Positions 8,000 to 18,292 are shown, numbered from the stretch's first letter. The stretch is DNA of 64,000 bases from JAGNKE01 sp965230245 (GCA_965230245.1 OZ246000.1:1488001-1552000), one strand, 5' to 3'. Notes: a model not told the origin generated them from the sequence alone. Translations and numbers: made by a program.

Positions 8000-9492
8000 T
8001 GCAGTTACTTATGGTGCATCTTCCAGCACTTCAGGTGATTGTGCCGCTTTTGGCTGCGCCGATCTGCTTTTTGTTAAAAAAGGAGAGACTGTCATGGGCA
8101 TGGGCGTTTCTCATAAGCATTGTGACATTTTTGATCTCCGTTTTGTTATATGCGGATATATCGAACGGCAATGTGATTTCCTATGCAATGGGCGGATGGG
8201 AGCCGCCTTGGGGCATCGAATACAAAGTTGACGGATTGAATGCTCTCATGCTTCTGATTGTTTCCGGCGCTGCAGCGGTAACTCTTGCTTTCGCCCGAAA
8301 AAGCCTCTCATCGGAATTGAAAATTCAAAGCCACGCTCTCTTCTACACGGCATTCCTTCTGTGTCTGGCCGGTCTGCTCGGAATATGTATTACCGGTGAC
8401 GCATTCAATGTATTCGTGTTCCTCGAAATATCATCGCTGTCGACGTACATCCTGATCAGTTTTGGAAAAGACAGAAGAGCGCTTGTGGCATCCTTCCAGT
8501 ATTTGATCATGGGAACGATCGGCGCAACGATGCTTCTCATCGGTATCGGCTTTCTATACATGATGACGGGCACATTGAATATGGCCGACATGGCCGAACG
8601 GTTGCCCCCCGTTATGGACACGAACACTGTGCGTGCTGCTCTGGCGTTTATCGTTGTCGGGCTCAGTATCAAAATGGCACTTTTCCCGCTGCATATTTGG
8701 CTTCCGAATGCATACAGCTACGCTCCGTCTGCCGTAACCATATTTCTGGCATCGACATCCACAAAAGTGGCGCTTTATGCCCTGATAAGATTTATCTTCA
8801 CAATATTCGGTGAAGACTATGCCTTCGGCGATATGCAACTGCAATTCATCTTGCTCTTTCTTGCAACTCTGGCAATTCTCAGCGGCTCTTTATCGGCCGT
8901 TTTTCAAACGAACATCAAGCACGTCCTGGCTTACTCCAGTATTTCTCAAATCGGATATATGGTCATTGGAATAGCATTGGTCACAACTGCGGGATTAAGC
9001 GCGGGCATATTGCACATGTTTAACCATGCCGTGATGAAGGGGTGTATGTTCCTTGCAATCGGCTGCGTCTATTACAGGCACGGCAGCGCAAGAATTGACG
9101 ACTTCAAAGGATTGGGTAAATCCATGCCGTGGACAATGGGCGCATTTTTCATCGGTGGATTGAGCCTGATCGGTATGCCCCTGACAGCAGGGTTCATCAG
9201 CAAGTGGTATTTAATCATCGCCGCAATGGATAAGCCCGTCGAGGGTCCTTTCGTGATAGTGACCATACTTGTAGGCTCGCTTCTCGCGGTCGCATATGTC
9301 TGGCGCATTGTTGAAGCGGCCTATTTTCAGGAATCCGAAAAGCCCGAAGAAGAGCAAAGAGAAGCGCCCCTTGCTCTCCTGATTCCGACATGGGTATTGG
9401 CTCTTGCAACAATCTATTTCGGACTGGAGACAAGCTTCAGCATTAGTGCGGCGGAAACAGCGGCAAACGCCTTGATGGGAGGTCAACAATGA
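7996..9492 (+). CDS. mrpD: Mrp-type antiporter subunit D (NuoL/M/N-like), copy 1
   Basis: 498 residues, about 14 membrane helices. Proton-conducting transporter marks include the Glu in NVFVFLEISSLSTYILIS (about residue 139), the Lys in KMALFPLHIWLPNAYSYAPS (about 226-245), and HVLAYSSISQIGYM near 315. This is the first of three NuoL/M/N-like proteins in the operon. It presumably forms part of the ion-translocating membrane core. Confidence 0.9.
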   Translation: MMQLLMVHLPALQVIVPLLAAPICFLLKKERLSWAWAFLISIVTFLISVLLYADISNGNVISYAMGGWEPPWGIEYKVDGLNALMLLIVSGAAAVTLAFARKSLSSELKIQSHALFYTAFLLCLAGLLGICITGDAFNVFVFLEISSLSTYILISFGKDRRALVASFQYLIMGTIGATMLLIGIGFLYMMTGTLNMADMAERLPPVMDTNTVRAALAFIVVGLSIKMALFPLHIWLPNAYSYAPSAVTIFLASTSTKVALYALIRFIFTIFGEDYAFGDMQLQFILLFLATLAILSGSLSAVFQTNIKHVLAYSSISQIGYMVIGIALVTTAGLSAGILHMFNHAVMKGCMFLAIGCVYYRHGSARIDDFKGLGKSMPWTMGAFFIGGLSLIGMPLTAGFISKWYLIIAAMDKPVEGPFVIVTILVGSLLAVAYVWRIVEAAYFQESEKPEEEQREAPLALLIPTWVLALATIYFGLETSFSISAAETAANALMGGQQ

Positions 9493-10964
9493 CATTGTCT
9501 CCTGATCTTTTGCTCCCGCTAATATGTGTCGTCCCGTTAATAGGGGCGGCTCTGATTGCACTAACGGGCAAAAACCCGAATTTGCGTGAAGGCATTACGC
9601 TGATCACCGGAACCATGACGTTCCTTCTGACATTACAGCTTCTTCCCGTTGTAATGGGCGGCGGTACACCCGAATACACAATAACCGAACTTGTGCCGGG
9701 TATGACATTGTCCTTCCGTCTGGAACCGCTGGGAATGCTTTTTGCGCTGATTGCAAGCTTCCTTTGGATCGTGACATCCGTCTATGCAATCGGCTACATG
9801 CGAGGGGCAAGAGAAAAGAACCAAACGCGTTTCTATATTTACTTCGCACTGGCCGTTTCCTTCACACTCGGAATAGCGTTCTCCGCCAATTTGCTCACAT
9901 TGTTTGTATTCTATGAAATGCTCACATTGTCGACCTATCCTCTGGTAACGCATAAGGGCAACGAAAACGCAAGAAAGGGTGGCCGCGTATATCTGGGTAT
10001 TCTTCTGACAACATCCATCATGTTTTTCCTGCCGGCGGTAATCTGGACATATCACACGGCCGGAACGCTCGAATTTACGGACGGGGGCATATTTGGAAAA
10101 ACATATAACGCACACGTTGTGGGGTTCCTGCTGCTACTCTTTTTCTTCGGTGTAGGAAAAGCCGCACTAATGCCGTTCCACCGCTGGCTGCCGTCTGCGA
10201 TGGTCGCGCCAACACCAGTCAGCGCGCTCTTGCATGCGGTTGCCGTTGTAAAGGCTGGCGTGTTCACATTGCTGAAAATATCGGTTTATATTTTCGGGAT
10301 AGACCTCCTCAGCGGTTTAGACGCCAGAGACCTTCTGCTCTATCTGGCGGGGGCAGGAATTCTTTTGGCCTCTCTGGTTGCGATGACGAAAGATAACCTG
10401 AAAGCACGTCTGGCATACTCAACAATATCCCAACTCGGTTACATTACCCTTGGCGCGCTGCTCGCAGTACAGGCCGGAGTCATCGGCGCGGCAATGCATA
10501 TCGCCATGCACGCTTTTGGAAAAATAACACTCTTTTTCTGCGCCGGAGCCATCTACGTAGCATCCGGCAAAACGGAAATCAGTGATATGAAGGGGCTGGG
10601 CAGGGCAATGCCCTTGACCATGCTTGCGTTTTTTATCGGAAGCTTGAGCATTATCGGCCTGCCGCCGACAGGGGGGACATGGAGCAAATGGTACTTGATG
10701 CTGGGTGCTCTCGATGCCGGACAGCTAACTCTTATGGCTGTGTTGATGATAAGCTCTCTTTTGAATATTGCCTACTTGCTGCCGATACCTGTATGGGGTT
10801 TTTACGGCCAAAACAAAAACACAGAAGAGCCGATAAAAATAAAAGAAGCGCCTTTACCTTGCCTTCTTGCAATCGGCATAACATCCTTGGGATGCTTTAT
10901 ACTCTTTTTCTTCCCGCAGGCACTTTATGACCTTGTGGCTTTAGTGTACGAGGCAGCACAATAA
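9489..10964 (+). CDS. NuoL/M/N-like antiporter subunit, copy 2
   Basis: 491 residues with about 14 helices. It has the same family landmarks (FVFYEMLTLSTYPLV, KAALMPFHRWLPSAMVAPTP, RLAYSTISQLGYI), but the sequence differs clearly from copies 1 and 3. The HRWLPSAM.APTPVSALLHA block is closest to the NuoL/MrpA N-terminal type, so this gene may take the role of the MrpA core, which is otherwise absent as a single gene. It overlaps its upstream neighbour by 4 bp and shares one base with the next gene. Confidence 0.88.
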   Translation: MTLSPDLLLPLICVVPLIGAALIALTGKNPNLREGITLITGTMTFLLTLQLLPVVMGGGTPEYTITELVPGMTLSFRLEPLGMLFALIASFLWIVTSVYAIGYMRGAREKNQTRFYIYFALAVSFTLGIAFSANLLTLFVFYEMLTLSTYPLVTHKGNENARKGGRVYLGILLTTSIMFFLPAVIWTYHTAGTLEFTDGGIFGKTYNAHVVGFLLLLFFFGVGKAALMPFHRWLPSAMVAPTPVSALLHAVAVVKAGVFTLLKISVYIFGIDLLSGLDARDLLLYLAGAGILLASLVAMTKDNLKARLAYSTISQLGYITLGALLAVQAGVIGAAMHIAMHAFGKITLFFCAGAIYVASGKTEISDMKGLGRAMPLTMLAFFIGSLSIIGLPPTGGTWSKWYLMLGALDAGQLTLMAVLMISSLLNIAYLLPIPVWGFYGQNKNTEEPIKIKEAPLPCLLAIGITSLGCFILFFFPQALYDLVALVYEAAQ

Positions 10965-11233
10965 TGACAAAAGATAAAACATACATATTCGATAAGAAGA
11001 AAAATATTAACCGCGTAGTTTACGCTTTCTTTATTTTCTGTGCAGCCTTGGTCGCTGCGGATTTTGTTCTTCACAGGCATACTTACCACGACTGGGAAAA
11101 AATCCCCGCCTTCTACGCCATCTTCGGCTTCGGCTCATACGTGCTCATCGTTCTGACCGCGACGCTTCTCCGAAAATTGGTAATGCGGCCCGAGAATTAT
11201 TACCGGAAGAAAGAAGGGGGCGACGATGATTGA
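10964..11233 (+). CDS. Small two-helix membrane protein of the Mrp operon
   Basis: 89 residues, two predicted membrane helices (about 17-36 and 49-69) separated by a short loop (HRHTYHDWEKIPAFYAIFGF), and a charged C-terminus. It is embedded between two NuoL/M/N-like genes with overlapping ends, so it is almost certainly made with the complex. I recognise no named subunit. The position suggests a small accessory subunit specific to this Mrp layout. Confidence 0.75.
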   Translation: MTKDKTYIFDKKKNINRVVYAFFIFCAALVAADFVLHRHTYHDWEKIPAFYAIFGFGSYVLIVLTATLLRKLVMRPENYYRKKEGGDDD

Positions 11234-12935
11234 CCTGTCTTTATTGATGCTCCCCTTTATGCCGTTTTTCATTGCGGGCATAATTGTGGCCTTCACATCG
11301 AACGCAATAATGCGCTCGGCAATTATGCTGATTGCTCCGGTAATCTCCGGTGCAATCTTGCTGCAAACACAATCAGGCGTAACTCTGCCGTTAGAAATTC
11401 TAAGCTACGAACTCACACCGTTCCGCACGGATAAGCTTAGCTTCTTGTTCGGATACTTATTCTGTATTGCGTCCTTTATTGCGGTAATCTTCTCCTTGCA
11501 TGTTAAAGACAGAACCCAGACCAGCAACGCCATGTTTTACGCTGGCGGGGCAGTGGGAGCAGTCTTCGCCGGAGATATGATAACGCTGTTCGTATTTCTT
11601 GAAATCATGGCGGTCAGCTCTGCGTTTCTGATATGGGCAACCGGCACGAACGAAGCCATGCGCTCCGGCATTCGCTACCTGATCATACAGGTGACATCAG
11701 GCCTCTTATTCTTGGCAGGCGCGATTATGATCGTGCATGATACGGGCTCTCTCGCATTTAACAATATTGGGCTGGAAACAACCGCCGGATGGTTGATTTT
11801 GGCATCCTTCGGAATAAAGGCAGCATTCCCGTTCGTGCATAATTGGGTCACGGACTCCTACCCGCAATCAACCGTAACGGGGGCTGTTTTCCTTTGCGCC
11901 TTTACGACAAAAGTCGCGGTCTACACACTGGCACGCGGTTTCGCAGGCACCGATGTTCTGATCTACATCGGCTCAATAATGGTGATCTTCCCGATCTTCT
12001 ATGCCGTCATCGAAAATGACATGCGCCGCGTTCTCTCATACAGCATGATCAACCAGGTCGGCTTCATGGTGGTTGGCATCGGGATTGGCACGGAACTCGC
12101 GATCAACGGCGCTGTAGGAACAGCCTTCAACCACGTCATTTACAAGGGGCTGTTGTTTATGTCTATGGGAGCCGTTCTGCATATGACGGGCCGCATTAAA
12201 GCCTCCGATCTTGGCGGGCTTTACAAAACCATGCCAATAACAACCATCCTTTGTATTATCGGCGCGGCCTCTATTTCCGCCGTTCCGTTATTCAGCGGCT
12301 TCGTCAGCAAGGCGATGATTGTAACGGCGGCTCTTAAGGCAGACCACGACTGGGTATGGGTCATATTACTATTCGCATCCGCAGGAGTCTTCCACCACGC
12401 CGGAATCAAAATACCGTTCTTCGCGTTCTTTAATAAGGATTCAGGCATTCGCACCTCCGACCCACCAAAACACATGCTCCTCGCTATGGGGCTGGCGGCT
12501 GCACTGTGTATCGGAATAGGGGTGTACCCGTCCGTCTTCTACGAATTGCTCCCGTATGATATCGACTACATTGCTTACGATACAACCCACATCCTGACTC
12601 AATTGCAGCTTCTGGCGTTTGCAGGGCTGGCCTTTGTCTGGATGTATACCAAAAAGCTTGAACCACATGATATGCCGTCTGTGAATTTGGACGTAGAATG
12701 GCTTTACCGCAAGTTACTACCGTGCTCTGTCTCAATCTCTCTGGCATTTGCAAAACCTGTATATCAAAGGGTGCTAAACGTCTTTTTCTTCCTGATTAAC
12801 AACCGCCTGATCCGAAACCTGACGCACCATCATGGCCCGAACGGTGTACTGGCACGAACATGGCCGATAGGCAGCATGGTTCTTTGGGTCGCTCTGTTGC
12901 TCGGATTCTATCTCATAACATACTATATCATGTAG
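11226..12935 (+). CDS. NuoL/M/N-like antiporter subunit, copy 3
   Basis: 569 residues. The proton-conducting transporter domain covers about residues 60-420 (Glu in TLFVFLEIMAVSSAFLIWAT, Lys in GIKAAFPFVHNWVTDSYPQS, RRVLSYSMINQVGFMV). The extra C-terminal part, about 120 residues, ends in another hydrophobic helix, giving a longer protein than the other two copies. It closes the operon; 150 bp of non-coding sequence follows before the SulP gene. Confidence 0.88.
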   Translation: MIDLSLLMLPFMPFFIAGIIVAFTSNAIMRSAIMLIAPVISGAILLQTQSGVTLPLEILSYELTPFRTDKLSFLFGYLFCIASFIAVIFSLHVKDRTQTSNAMFYAGGAVGAVFAGDMITLFVFLEIMAVSSAFLIWATGTNEAMRSGIRYLIIQVTSGLLFLAGAIMIVHDTGSLAFNNIGLETTAGWLILASFGIKAAFPFVHNWVTDSYPQSTVTGAVFLCAFTTKVAVYTLARGFAGTDVLIYIGSIMVIFPIFYAVIENDMRRVLSYSMINQVGFMVVGIGIGTELAINGAVGTAFNHVIYKGLLFMSMGAVLHMTGRIKASDLGGLYKTMPITTILCIIGAASISAVPLFSGFVSKAMIVTAALKADHDWVWVILLFASAGVFHHAGIKIPFFAFFNKDSGIRTSDPPKHMLLAMGLAAALCIGIGVYPSVFYELLPYDIDYIAYDTTHILTQLQLLAFAGLAFVWMYTKKLEPHDMPSVNLDVEWLYRKLLPCSVSISLAFAKPVYQRVLNVFFFLINNRLIRNLTHHHGPNGVLARTWPIGSMVLWVALLLGFYLITYYIM

Positions 12936-13085
12936 TCCGCCATCCTCTGTGCCTCTGCAGGAAAGAGCATATCTCAAAAAAAACCTGATATTCGCCCTAG
13001 CCAGAGCATGTGAATACCTATATCAATACCCCTTTCAAAAATAAGAAATAAGCGCAAACCGCTGAGAACGAACAGAGAAAAACCA

Positions 13086-14714
13086 ATGCTACGCCTTGTA
13101 AAACGCTTCCGTCTGACACAAGACCCCAAAGCCGATATCCTCTCAGGGCTAACCGTTGCTCTCGCACTCGTCCCCGAAGCCATCGCCTTCGCATTCGTGG
13201 CAAAGGTCGAGCCGATGGTCGGTCTTTACGCGGCATTCTTCATGGGCTTGATAACTGCTATTTTCGGCGGACGCAGCGGCATGATCTCCGGCGCAACAGG
13301 TGCAACCGCAGTGGCCATGGTCGGGCTCGTAACAGTCTACGGTGTGGAATATCTCTTTGCCGCCGTTCTCCTTTGCGGACTGCTGCAAATCCTCGCCGGC
13401 GTATTCCATCTCGGAAAGTTTATCCGCCTTGTGCCGCATCCCGTGATGCTGGGTTTTGTAAACGGCTTGGCAATCGTCATCTTTCTGGCACAACTCGGAC
13501 AGTTCAAGGCCGGCAACCACGGCGAAACCGAAACAGCCGCTCACGGCAGCGATGCAAGCAGCCATAGCGCGATAGACGTCCTCTTCAACGGCGGCTGGAT
13601 GCACGGCCCCGAAATGATCATGATGCTCGGCCTGACCGCATTGACAATGGCCATTATCTGGGGCTTCCCGAGACTTCCGAAAATCGGCAAACTCGTCCCC
13701 AGCTCACTCGTTTCAATCCTGATCGTATCCGCTCTTGTGATCGGCTTGAATCTGGATACAAAAACCGTCGGCGACCTCGCAAGCGTTGCGGGCGATCTCC
13801 CGCAATTCCATATCCCCATGGTGCCGTTCACATTTGAAACGTTGGGAATCATATTCCCGATTGCCCTGACACTCGCAGCAATCGGCCTGATCGAAAGCCT
13901 TCTGACATTGACCCTGATTGACGAAATGACCGATACGCGCGGGCGAACCTCACAGGAATGTATAGGGCAGGGGTTAGCCAACACCACATGCGGCTTGTTC
14001 GGTGCGATGGGCGGCTGCGCCATGATCGGACAGTCGATGATCAACATCAACTCCGGCGGACGCGGACGCCTCTCCGGTATTACCGCCGCCGTCGCACTCC
14101 TGACCTTTATCCTCTTTGCATCAACTTGGATTGAAATGATCCCCATCGCCGCGCTTACGGGTCTGATGATGGTTGTGGTCATCTCCACCTTCGCATGGGC
14201 ATCCGTGCGCATTATGCACAAAATCCCGCGAGAAGACGCCTTCGTCATCCTGCTGGTCATGGGAATTACGGTCGCGTATGATCTGGCTCTGGCCGTGGTC
14301 GTTGGCGTGATTTTCTCCGCACTCGTCTACGCTTGGAAATCCGCACACAACGTCTGGGTGACTGTCGGCTATAACGAAAAAGACGGCAACAAGGTCTATA
14401 AACTGCACGGCCCGCTCTTCTTCGGCTCTATCTCCAAATTCAGGGATATCTTCAACCCCAAAAACGATGAAGAGGAAAACATTGTCATCGACTTCGGCGA
14501 CTCCCGCGTGTGGGATCACTCCGCCCTCGAAGCCATCGACGCACTGGCCGCAAAGTATAAAGAGGCCGGAAAGAAGCTTCACCTCGTACACCTCAGCCCC
14601 GACTGCAAGCTTCTGCTGAAAAAGGCAAAAGACGTGGTAGAGGTCAACACCATCGAAGATCCGCATTACACAGTCTTCGTTGATTACGGCAAGGTCGTAG
14701 ACGAGGGGAATTAA
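13086..14714 (+). CDS. SulP family anion transporter with STAS domain
   Basis: 542 residues. The transmembrane part begins with SGLTVALALVPEAIAFAFVA near residues 19-38 and GRSGMISGATGATA near 62-75, hallmark SulP blocks. The C-terminal STAS domain (about 430-540) contains NIVIDFGDSRVWDHSALEAI. SulP proteins import sulfate, bicarbonate or dicarboxylates. Location right after a Na+/H+ antiporter makes Na+-coupled bicarbonate uptake a reasonable guess, but this is inference only. The family is sure, the substrate is not. Confidence 0.9.
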   Translation: MLRLVKRFRLTQDPKADILSGLTVALALVPEAIAFAFVAKVEPMVGLYAAFFMGLITAIFGGRSGMISGATGATAVAMVGLVTVYGVEYLFAAVLLCGLLQILAGVFHLGKFIRLVPHPVMLGFVNGLAIVIFLAQLGQFKAGNHGETETAAHGSDASSHSAIDVLFNGGWMHGPEMIMMLGLTALTMAIIWGFPRLPKIGKLVPSSLVSILIVSALVIGLNLDTKTVGDLASVAGDLPQFHIPMVPFTFETLGIIFPIALTLAAIGLIESLLTLTLIDEMTDTRGRTSQECIGQGLANTTCGLFGAMGGCAMIGQSMININSGGRGRLSGITAAVALLTFILFASTWIEMIPIAALTGLMMVVVISTFAWASVRIMHKIPREDAFVILLVMGITVAYDLALAVVVGVIFSALVYAWKSAHNVWVTVGYNEKDGNKVYKLHGPLFFGSISKFRDIFNPKNDEEENIVIDFGDSRVWDHSALEAIDALAAKYKEAGKKLHLVHLSPDCKLLLKKAKDVVEVNTIEDPHYTVFVDYGKVVDEGN

Positions 14715-14738
14715 TCGGGTATCGGGCTGCTTGAGCTT

Positions 14739-15338
14739 TTAAATCCCCATCACGGCAAAATAACAGACATAAAACACCACCCAACAAACGCCGTGCAGGA
14801 TAAAGAGCTGCTTGAGCTTCAGGCGCTTTGTCAGCGCAATACTGACCCCGTGCGCCAGCCCGACAATCACAAGAAAACGGAACGTGCGCGCAATCATACT
14901 CGCGGCCAAAAACAGCAAGAGGCCATACCCCGTCACGCCCGCCCAAAACGCATGGAGCTTATACGGAATGCCCGAAAACATCCCTTCAAACAGGGCATAA
15001 AGCATGCCCGCCTGTTCAATATTTACTTTCGTTTCGGTAATCAACGCATCCGAGATCGCGGGCACATAATCAAAAAAACCGCGCATCTCATCAAAATAGG
15101 GCGCAGCCAAAAAATAAATGAGAACCCCGCCGAGCAACGCACCTAGGCTCGCAAAGGCGATATTGATATAGGCTTCCCGTTTCTCCGTCCCCAAGACCAG
15201 CGCACTTAGCCAGACATCAGGCACCACAAAAAAGAACGTGGCCTCCGCAAACCCCCAGAGAAAACTGATCATCCGTTTTTTGAGGACAATGCGTTTAAGA
15301 GAATTGTTATTAGGAAAATCGTTCGATGACTTTGCCAT
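14739..15338 (-). CDS. YqaA/DedA-like inner-membrane protein
   Basis: 199 residues with several membrane helices. FLWGFAEATFFFVVPDVWLS near residues 27-46 resembles the N-terminal signature of YqaA-type proteins related to the SNARE-associated (DedA) family, and GALLGGVLIYFLA follows. It is convergent with the SulP gene, 24 bp apart. DedA-superfamily members act in membrane lipid homeostasis, but no function is assigned to this group with confidence. Confidence 0.65.
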   Translation of the reverse strand: MAKSSNDFPNNNSLKRIVLKKRMISFLWGFAEATFFFVVPDVWLSALVLGTEKREAYINIAFASLGALLGGVLIYFLAAPYFDEMRGFFDYVPAISDALITETKVNIEQAGMLYALFEGMFSGIPYKLHAFWAGVTGYGLLLFLAASMIARTFRFLVIVGLAHGVSIALTKRLKLKQLFILHGVCWVVFYVCYFAVMGI

Positions 15339-15619
15339 AACATGGGTTCATTTCTTGGTAGCTGGCACAGAACAGTTAACGAAAGTAGAACCCAAGAAGA
15401 GCGAAAGCAAGCTATTAAAAAGGCGGCATCGTATAAAGAAAAAATAAAGATAAAACCCGATCAATTTTGCCAAAAACGGAATTGTCACGGCAGGGACGTG
15501 TAAAGCAATCTTATATATCACCTCAAGGTTGTCTCATATATTATTGATAAATAATCATATTTCTTCTATGCTTCCTTCTCTTCTGAAAGCTCTGCGTATC
15601 GTTTTAGTATAAGGATTTA

Positions 15620-18241
15620 TTGCCTGTGCTGTGTTCTTTACGTTGCATGTATCATATCATAGTGATCGCGTGGGTGGCGCTGTGTTTAAGCGTTGGTCCG
15701 GCGTTTCATGCGCATGCGCGCCTTCAGGAAAAAGCACCGCAGATCAAAACCTTGCCCGAATTACCTTCTGCGCTGTACTTAAATGATTTTCAAACAGAGC
15801 AGGACGCCATTGAGGCTTGGCAAACGTATCAATTCCAGGTCCCCGTATTGCATTTATTTCATCCTGTCTCTCAAATACATCCGGAAAATGGACGCATACA
15901 GCTTATCGCTATGATCGAGAAAACCGGAATTCCCAAGCAAGCCGCTGACCAAATTTTACAGGATACGTGTGCCGGCTTGCGAGCCGCAGGTCATATGTGT
16001 ACAACCGTCGCTCTGGAGATGCGCCGCGCTGTCCCGAACGATCCAGAGACGAGCAGTTTCAAAGATCCTGTAGACACGCCCGCGGATGCAGACATAAAGA
16101 CAGACTTGCCACCATTGCAATCTAATGGACCATCCCTGCCACCATCAAATCCGAAGCCCACCCCGGAAAATAATGCGATTGGCCAGGCCCCGAAGCTAGA
16201 AGCTGAACTAACCGTCTCTCAGGCCGCGATAAAAGCAGCCTACGAGGTTGTCAAATCACGGTATGAGGCAGTGCTGGCGCAGGCACAGATCACCGATGAA
16301 GCGCATGCTGGCCTCATACAAAAGGAAGGAGCACAGCTCACACAAAACGCGCTGCGAGCAGCCGCGGATCAGGCTTTCGATCGCTTTCTAAGTGAGTATC
16401 ACCAAAAGGATATCTTTGAAGGTCAGACTTACGAGGGGGTTAGGGGGCAATTTTTAAAAGCTTTTGAGCATGCAGCACTGAAATCCATGTCCGCAATCGG
16501 CAAAACATTTGTGCAGGACCTTACGGCGGACGATAGATTTAAAACGCTTTCGATCAAAAGTGAGCTTCTGAACTCTATTGATGAGCATTTTGCAAATGCG
16601 ATGATTGAGTCCGGCCTGACCCTCGCTCACAATTCACAATATGCGTTTTTAAGGCACTTGGAAGTCTCATATAAAATCCGGGAAGGTTTTAAACCCGAGG
16701 TGAGCTTGGTTACGATCCAGCCCATATTTTCATCGCCCGCGCTCAAACACAATGTTTTCGTGCAAGGGGCCTTTTCCAGACAGGATAGCCGAAATAACCT
16801 ATCGGCCGGAATCGCCTATCGTTATATGCCAACAAACGAAGACTATGTGATAGGAGCAAATGCCTTTTTGGATTACCAGCACCCTTACGGTCACCAACGT
16901 GCAAGTCTTGGACTGGACTATCAACGGAGTCTATGGGGTGTTTCGGCAAATTATTATAAAGGACTATCTCAGTGGAGAGATGCGCGCCCTGGTTTCGAAG
17001 AACGCCCTTTGGACGGACATGATATTGAAATTGTGGGTCGGATGCCGTTTTTACCCGGCTTGCAAGTTGCCGGGAGAACCTATCGTTGGCAATCTTTCGA
17101 ACAAAAGGATATTTCCGGTCATGATATGAAAATTGAGTATACGCCGGTTCCGGCTTTCACGCTGGAGGCTTCTTTCACAGACGAAAAGGAAAGGGACTCC
17201 GCGTTCGGATTGGGGCTGCGTTATAATTATATTTTCGGCGCACCGCCAGCCTATCAATATGATTGGAATGAACAATTCCGTCAAAAATCAGCCGCTGAAT
17301 ATCTCTTTTCCAAAGTTCGTAGGGACAACATTATACGTGTCGAAGAACGCAGAAAACCAAACACGACAGAGACCGTCGCTCCAGGCTTGAGTGCGACCTC
17401 GCCTGTAGATGATGCCACCGGATTATCAGTCGGGATAAATGTTAGCCTGTCATTTGAAAACAACATACAGGCGGGAGCAGGGGATATCATTTTTACGGAT
17501 TTGACGGACGGGTCTGATACTTTCACCATCCCCGTTGGAGATCCTCGGGTTACGATCGCAGGGGATATGGTGAGTATTGATCTCTCGGCAAGACTGTTTG
17601 AGTTTCTTACCGATTATGAGCTCACTTTTGCGTCCGGAGTGTTTGAAGATACCAACGGCAATGCTGCTGTGGGCCTAAGTTCAGGCGGTTTAAACTTCCA
17701 GACTGTGGTTGATCCCACGGCCGGATTTCCGGCGCCGACTGCCTCTGTCGCACCGAACACAACGTCTTCAAGCTTCGAGGATGCGCAGGATATTGGTACA
17801 TGGCGCACCATCATCGATGTAGGCGCTAGCCCTGATGGTGTTATTTTTGAATCCGGAGCAACAGGGCAGGGTATTGCCGCGAGTTTCGGAGGCGGCAATC
17901 TGGTCTTCGGTGCCGGTGATGGATCAAGCAGTTCTACCAATGCGGACACAATTTTTGGATCAGTACCGATTTCTTCTATTCCACAAGGACGTCATCATTT
18001 TGTTTTTGTAGCAGATCCGGACGCACCAGCGGAAATCGGCCTGTATATTGACGGGATTCGAGTGATATCAGAGTCTATCTTGGGCGCGATGCAATCCGGC
18101 GAATGGGCCGGAACAAACGGAGCAGGCTACGGACTAGTGAATAGTTCTATTCGTGTTGGCGTTGATACAAGCAATCTGTCCGGCGCCACATTAATCAGCA
18201 ATCTGGATTTCTTTACGAATGTTGCTCCCGCCGATTTTTAA
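15620..18241 (+). CDS. Inverse autotransporter (intimin/invasin-like) with Ig-like and LamG-like passenger
   Basis: 873 residues. A signal peptide ends near AHA (about residue 33). The region to about 340 is helical and Pro-rich. About 390-560 is an inverse-autotransporter beta-barrel domain (NLSAGIAYRYM, GANAFLDYQHPYGHQRASLG, GFEERPLDGHDIEI, and alternating strands). It is followed by an SbsA-type Ig-like module from about 591 and a jelly-roll/LamG-like C-terminal domain from about 715. This order (barrel first, passenger last) is the intimin/invasin arrangement; the protein should expose its C-terminus on the cell surface. The start is uncertain: TTG at 15620 or GTG at 15626 follow AAGGA at 15611, while the ATG at 15647 begins the signal peptide but lacks a ribosome binding site. 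Confidence 0.85.
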   Translation: MPVLCSLRCMYHIIVIAWVALCLSVGPAFHAHARLQEKAPQIKTLPELPSALYLNDFQTEQDAIEAWQTYQFQVPVLHLFHPVSQIHPENGRIQLIAMIEKTGIPKQAADQILQDTCAGLRAAGHMCTTVALEMRRAVPNDPETSSFKDPVDTPADADIKTDLPPLQSNGPSLPPSNPKPTPENNAIGQAPKLEAELTVSQAAIKAAYEVVKSRYEAVLAQAQITDEAHAGLIQKEGAQLTQNALRAAADQAFDRFLSEYHQKDIFEGQTYEGVRGQFLKAFEHAALKSMSAIGKTFVQDLTADDRFKTLSIKSELLNSIDEHFANAMIESGLTLAHNSQYAFLRHLEVSYKIREGFKPEVSLVTIQPIFSSPALKHNVFVQGAFSRQDSRNNLSAGIAYRYMPTNEDYVIGANAFLDYQHPYGHQRASLGLDYQRSLWGVSANYYKGLSQWRDARPGFEERPLDGHDIEIVGRMPFLPGLQVAGRTYRWQSFEQKDISGHDMKIEYTPVPAFTLEASFTDEKERDSAFGLGLRYNYIFGAPPAYQYDWNEQFRQKSAAEYLFSKVRRDNIIRVEERRKPNTTETVAPGLSATSPVDDATGLSVGINVSLSFENNIQAGAGDIIFTDLTDGSDTFTIPVGDPRVTIAGDMVSIDLSARLFEFLTDYELTFASGVFEDTNGNAAVGLSSGGLNFQTVVDPTAGFPAPTASVAPNTTSSSFEDAQDIGTWRTIIDVGASPDGVIFESGATGQGIAASFGGGNLVFGAGDGSSSSTNADTIFGSVPISSIPQGRHHFVFVADPDAPAEIGLYIDGIRVISESILGAMQSGEWAGTNGAGYGLVNSSIRVGVDTSNLSGATLISNLDFFTNVAPADF

Positions 18242-18292
18242 AGCGCATGGCATTTAAAGACAAATATACAAGTGTACCAATTTTCAAGAAAC

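Noticed and set aside
13541..14260. 239-codon open frame antisense to the SulP gene
   Set aside because: It is a shadow of a clear SulP frame; its composition (Arg/Pro/Ser-rich) is typical of antisense reading.
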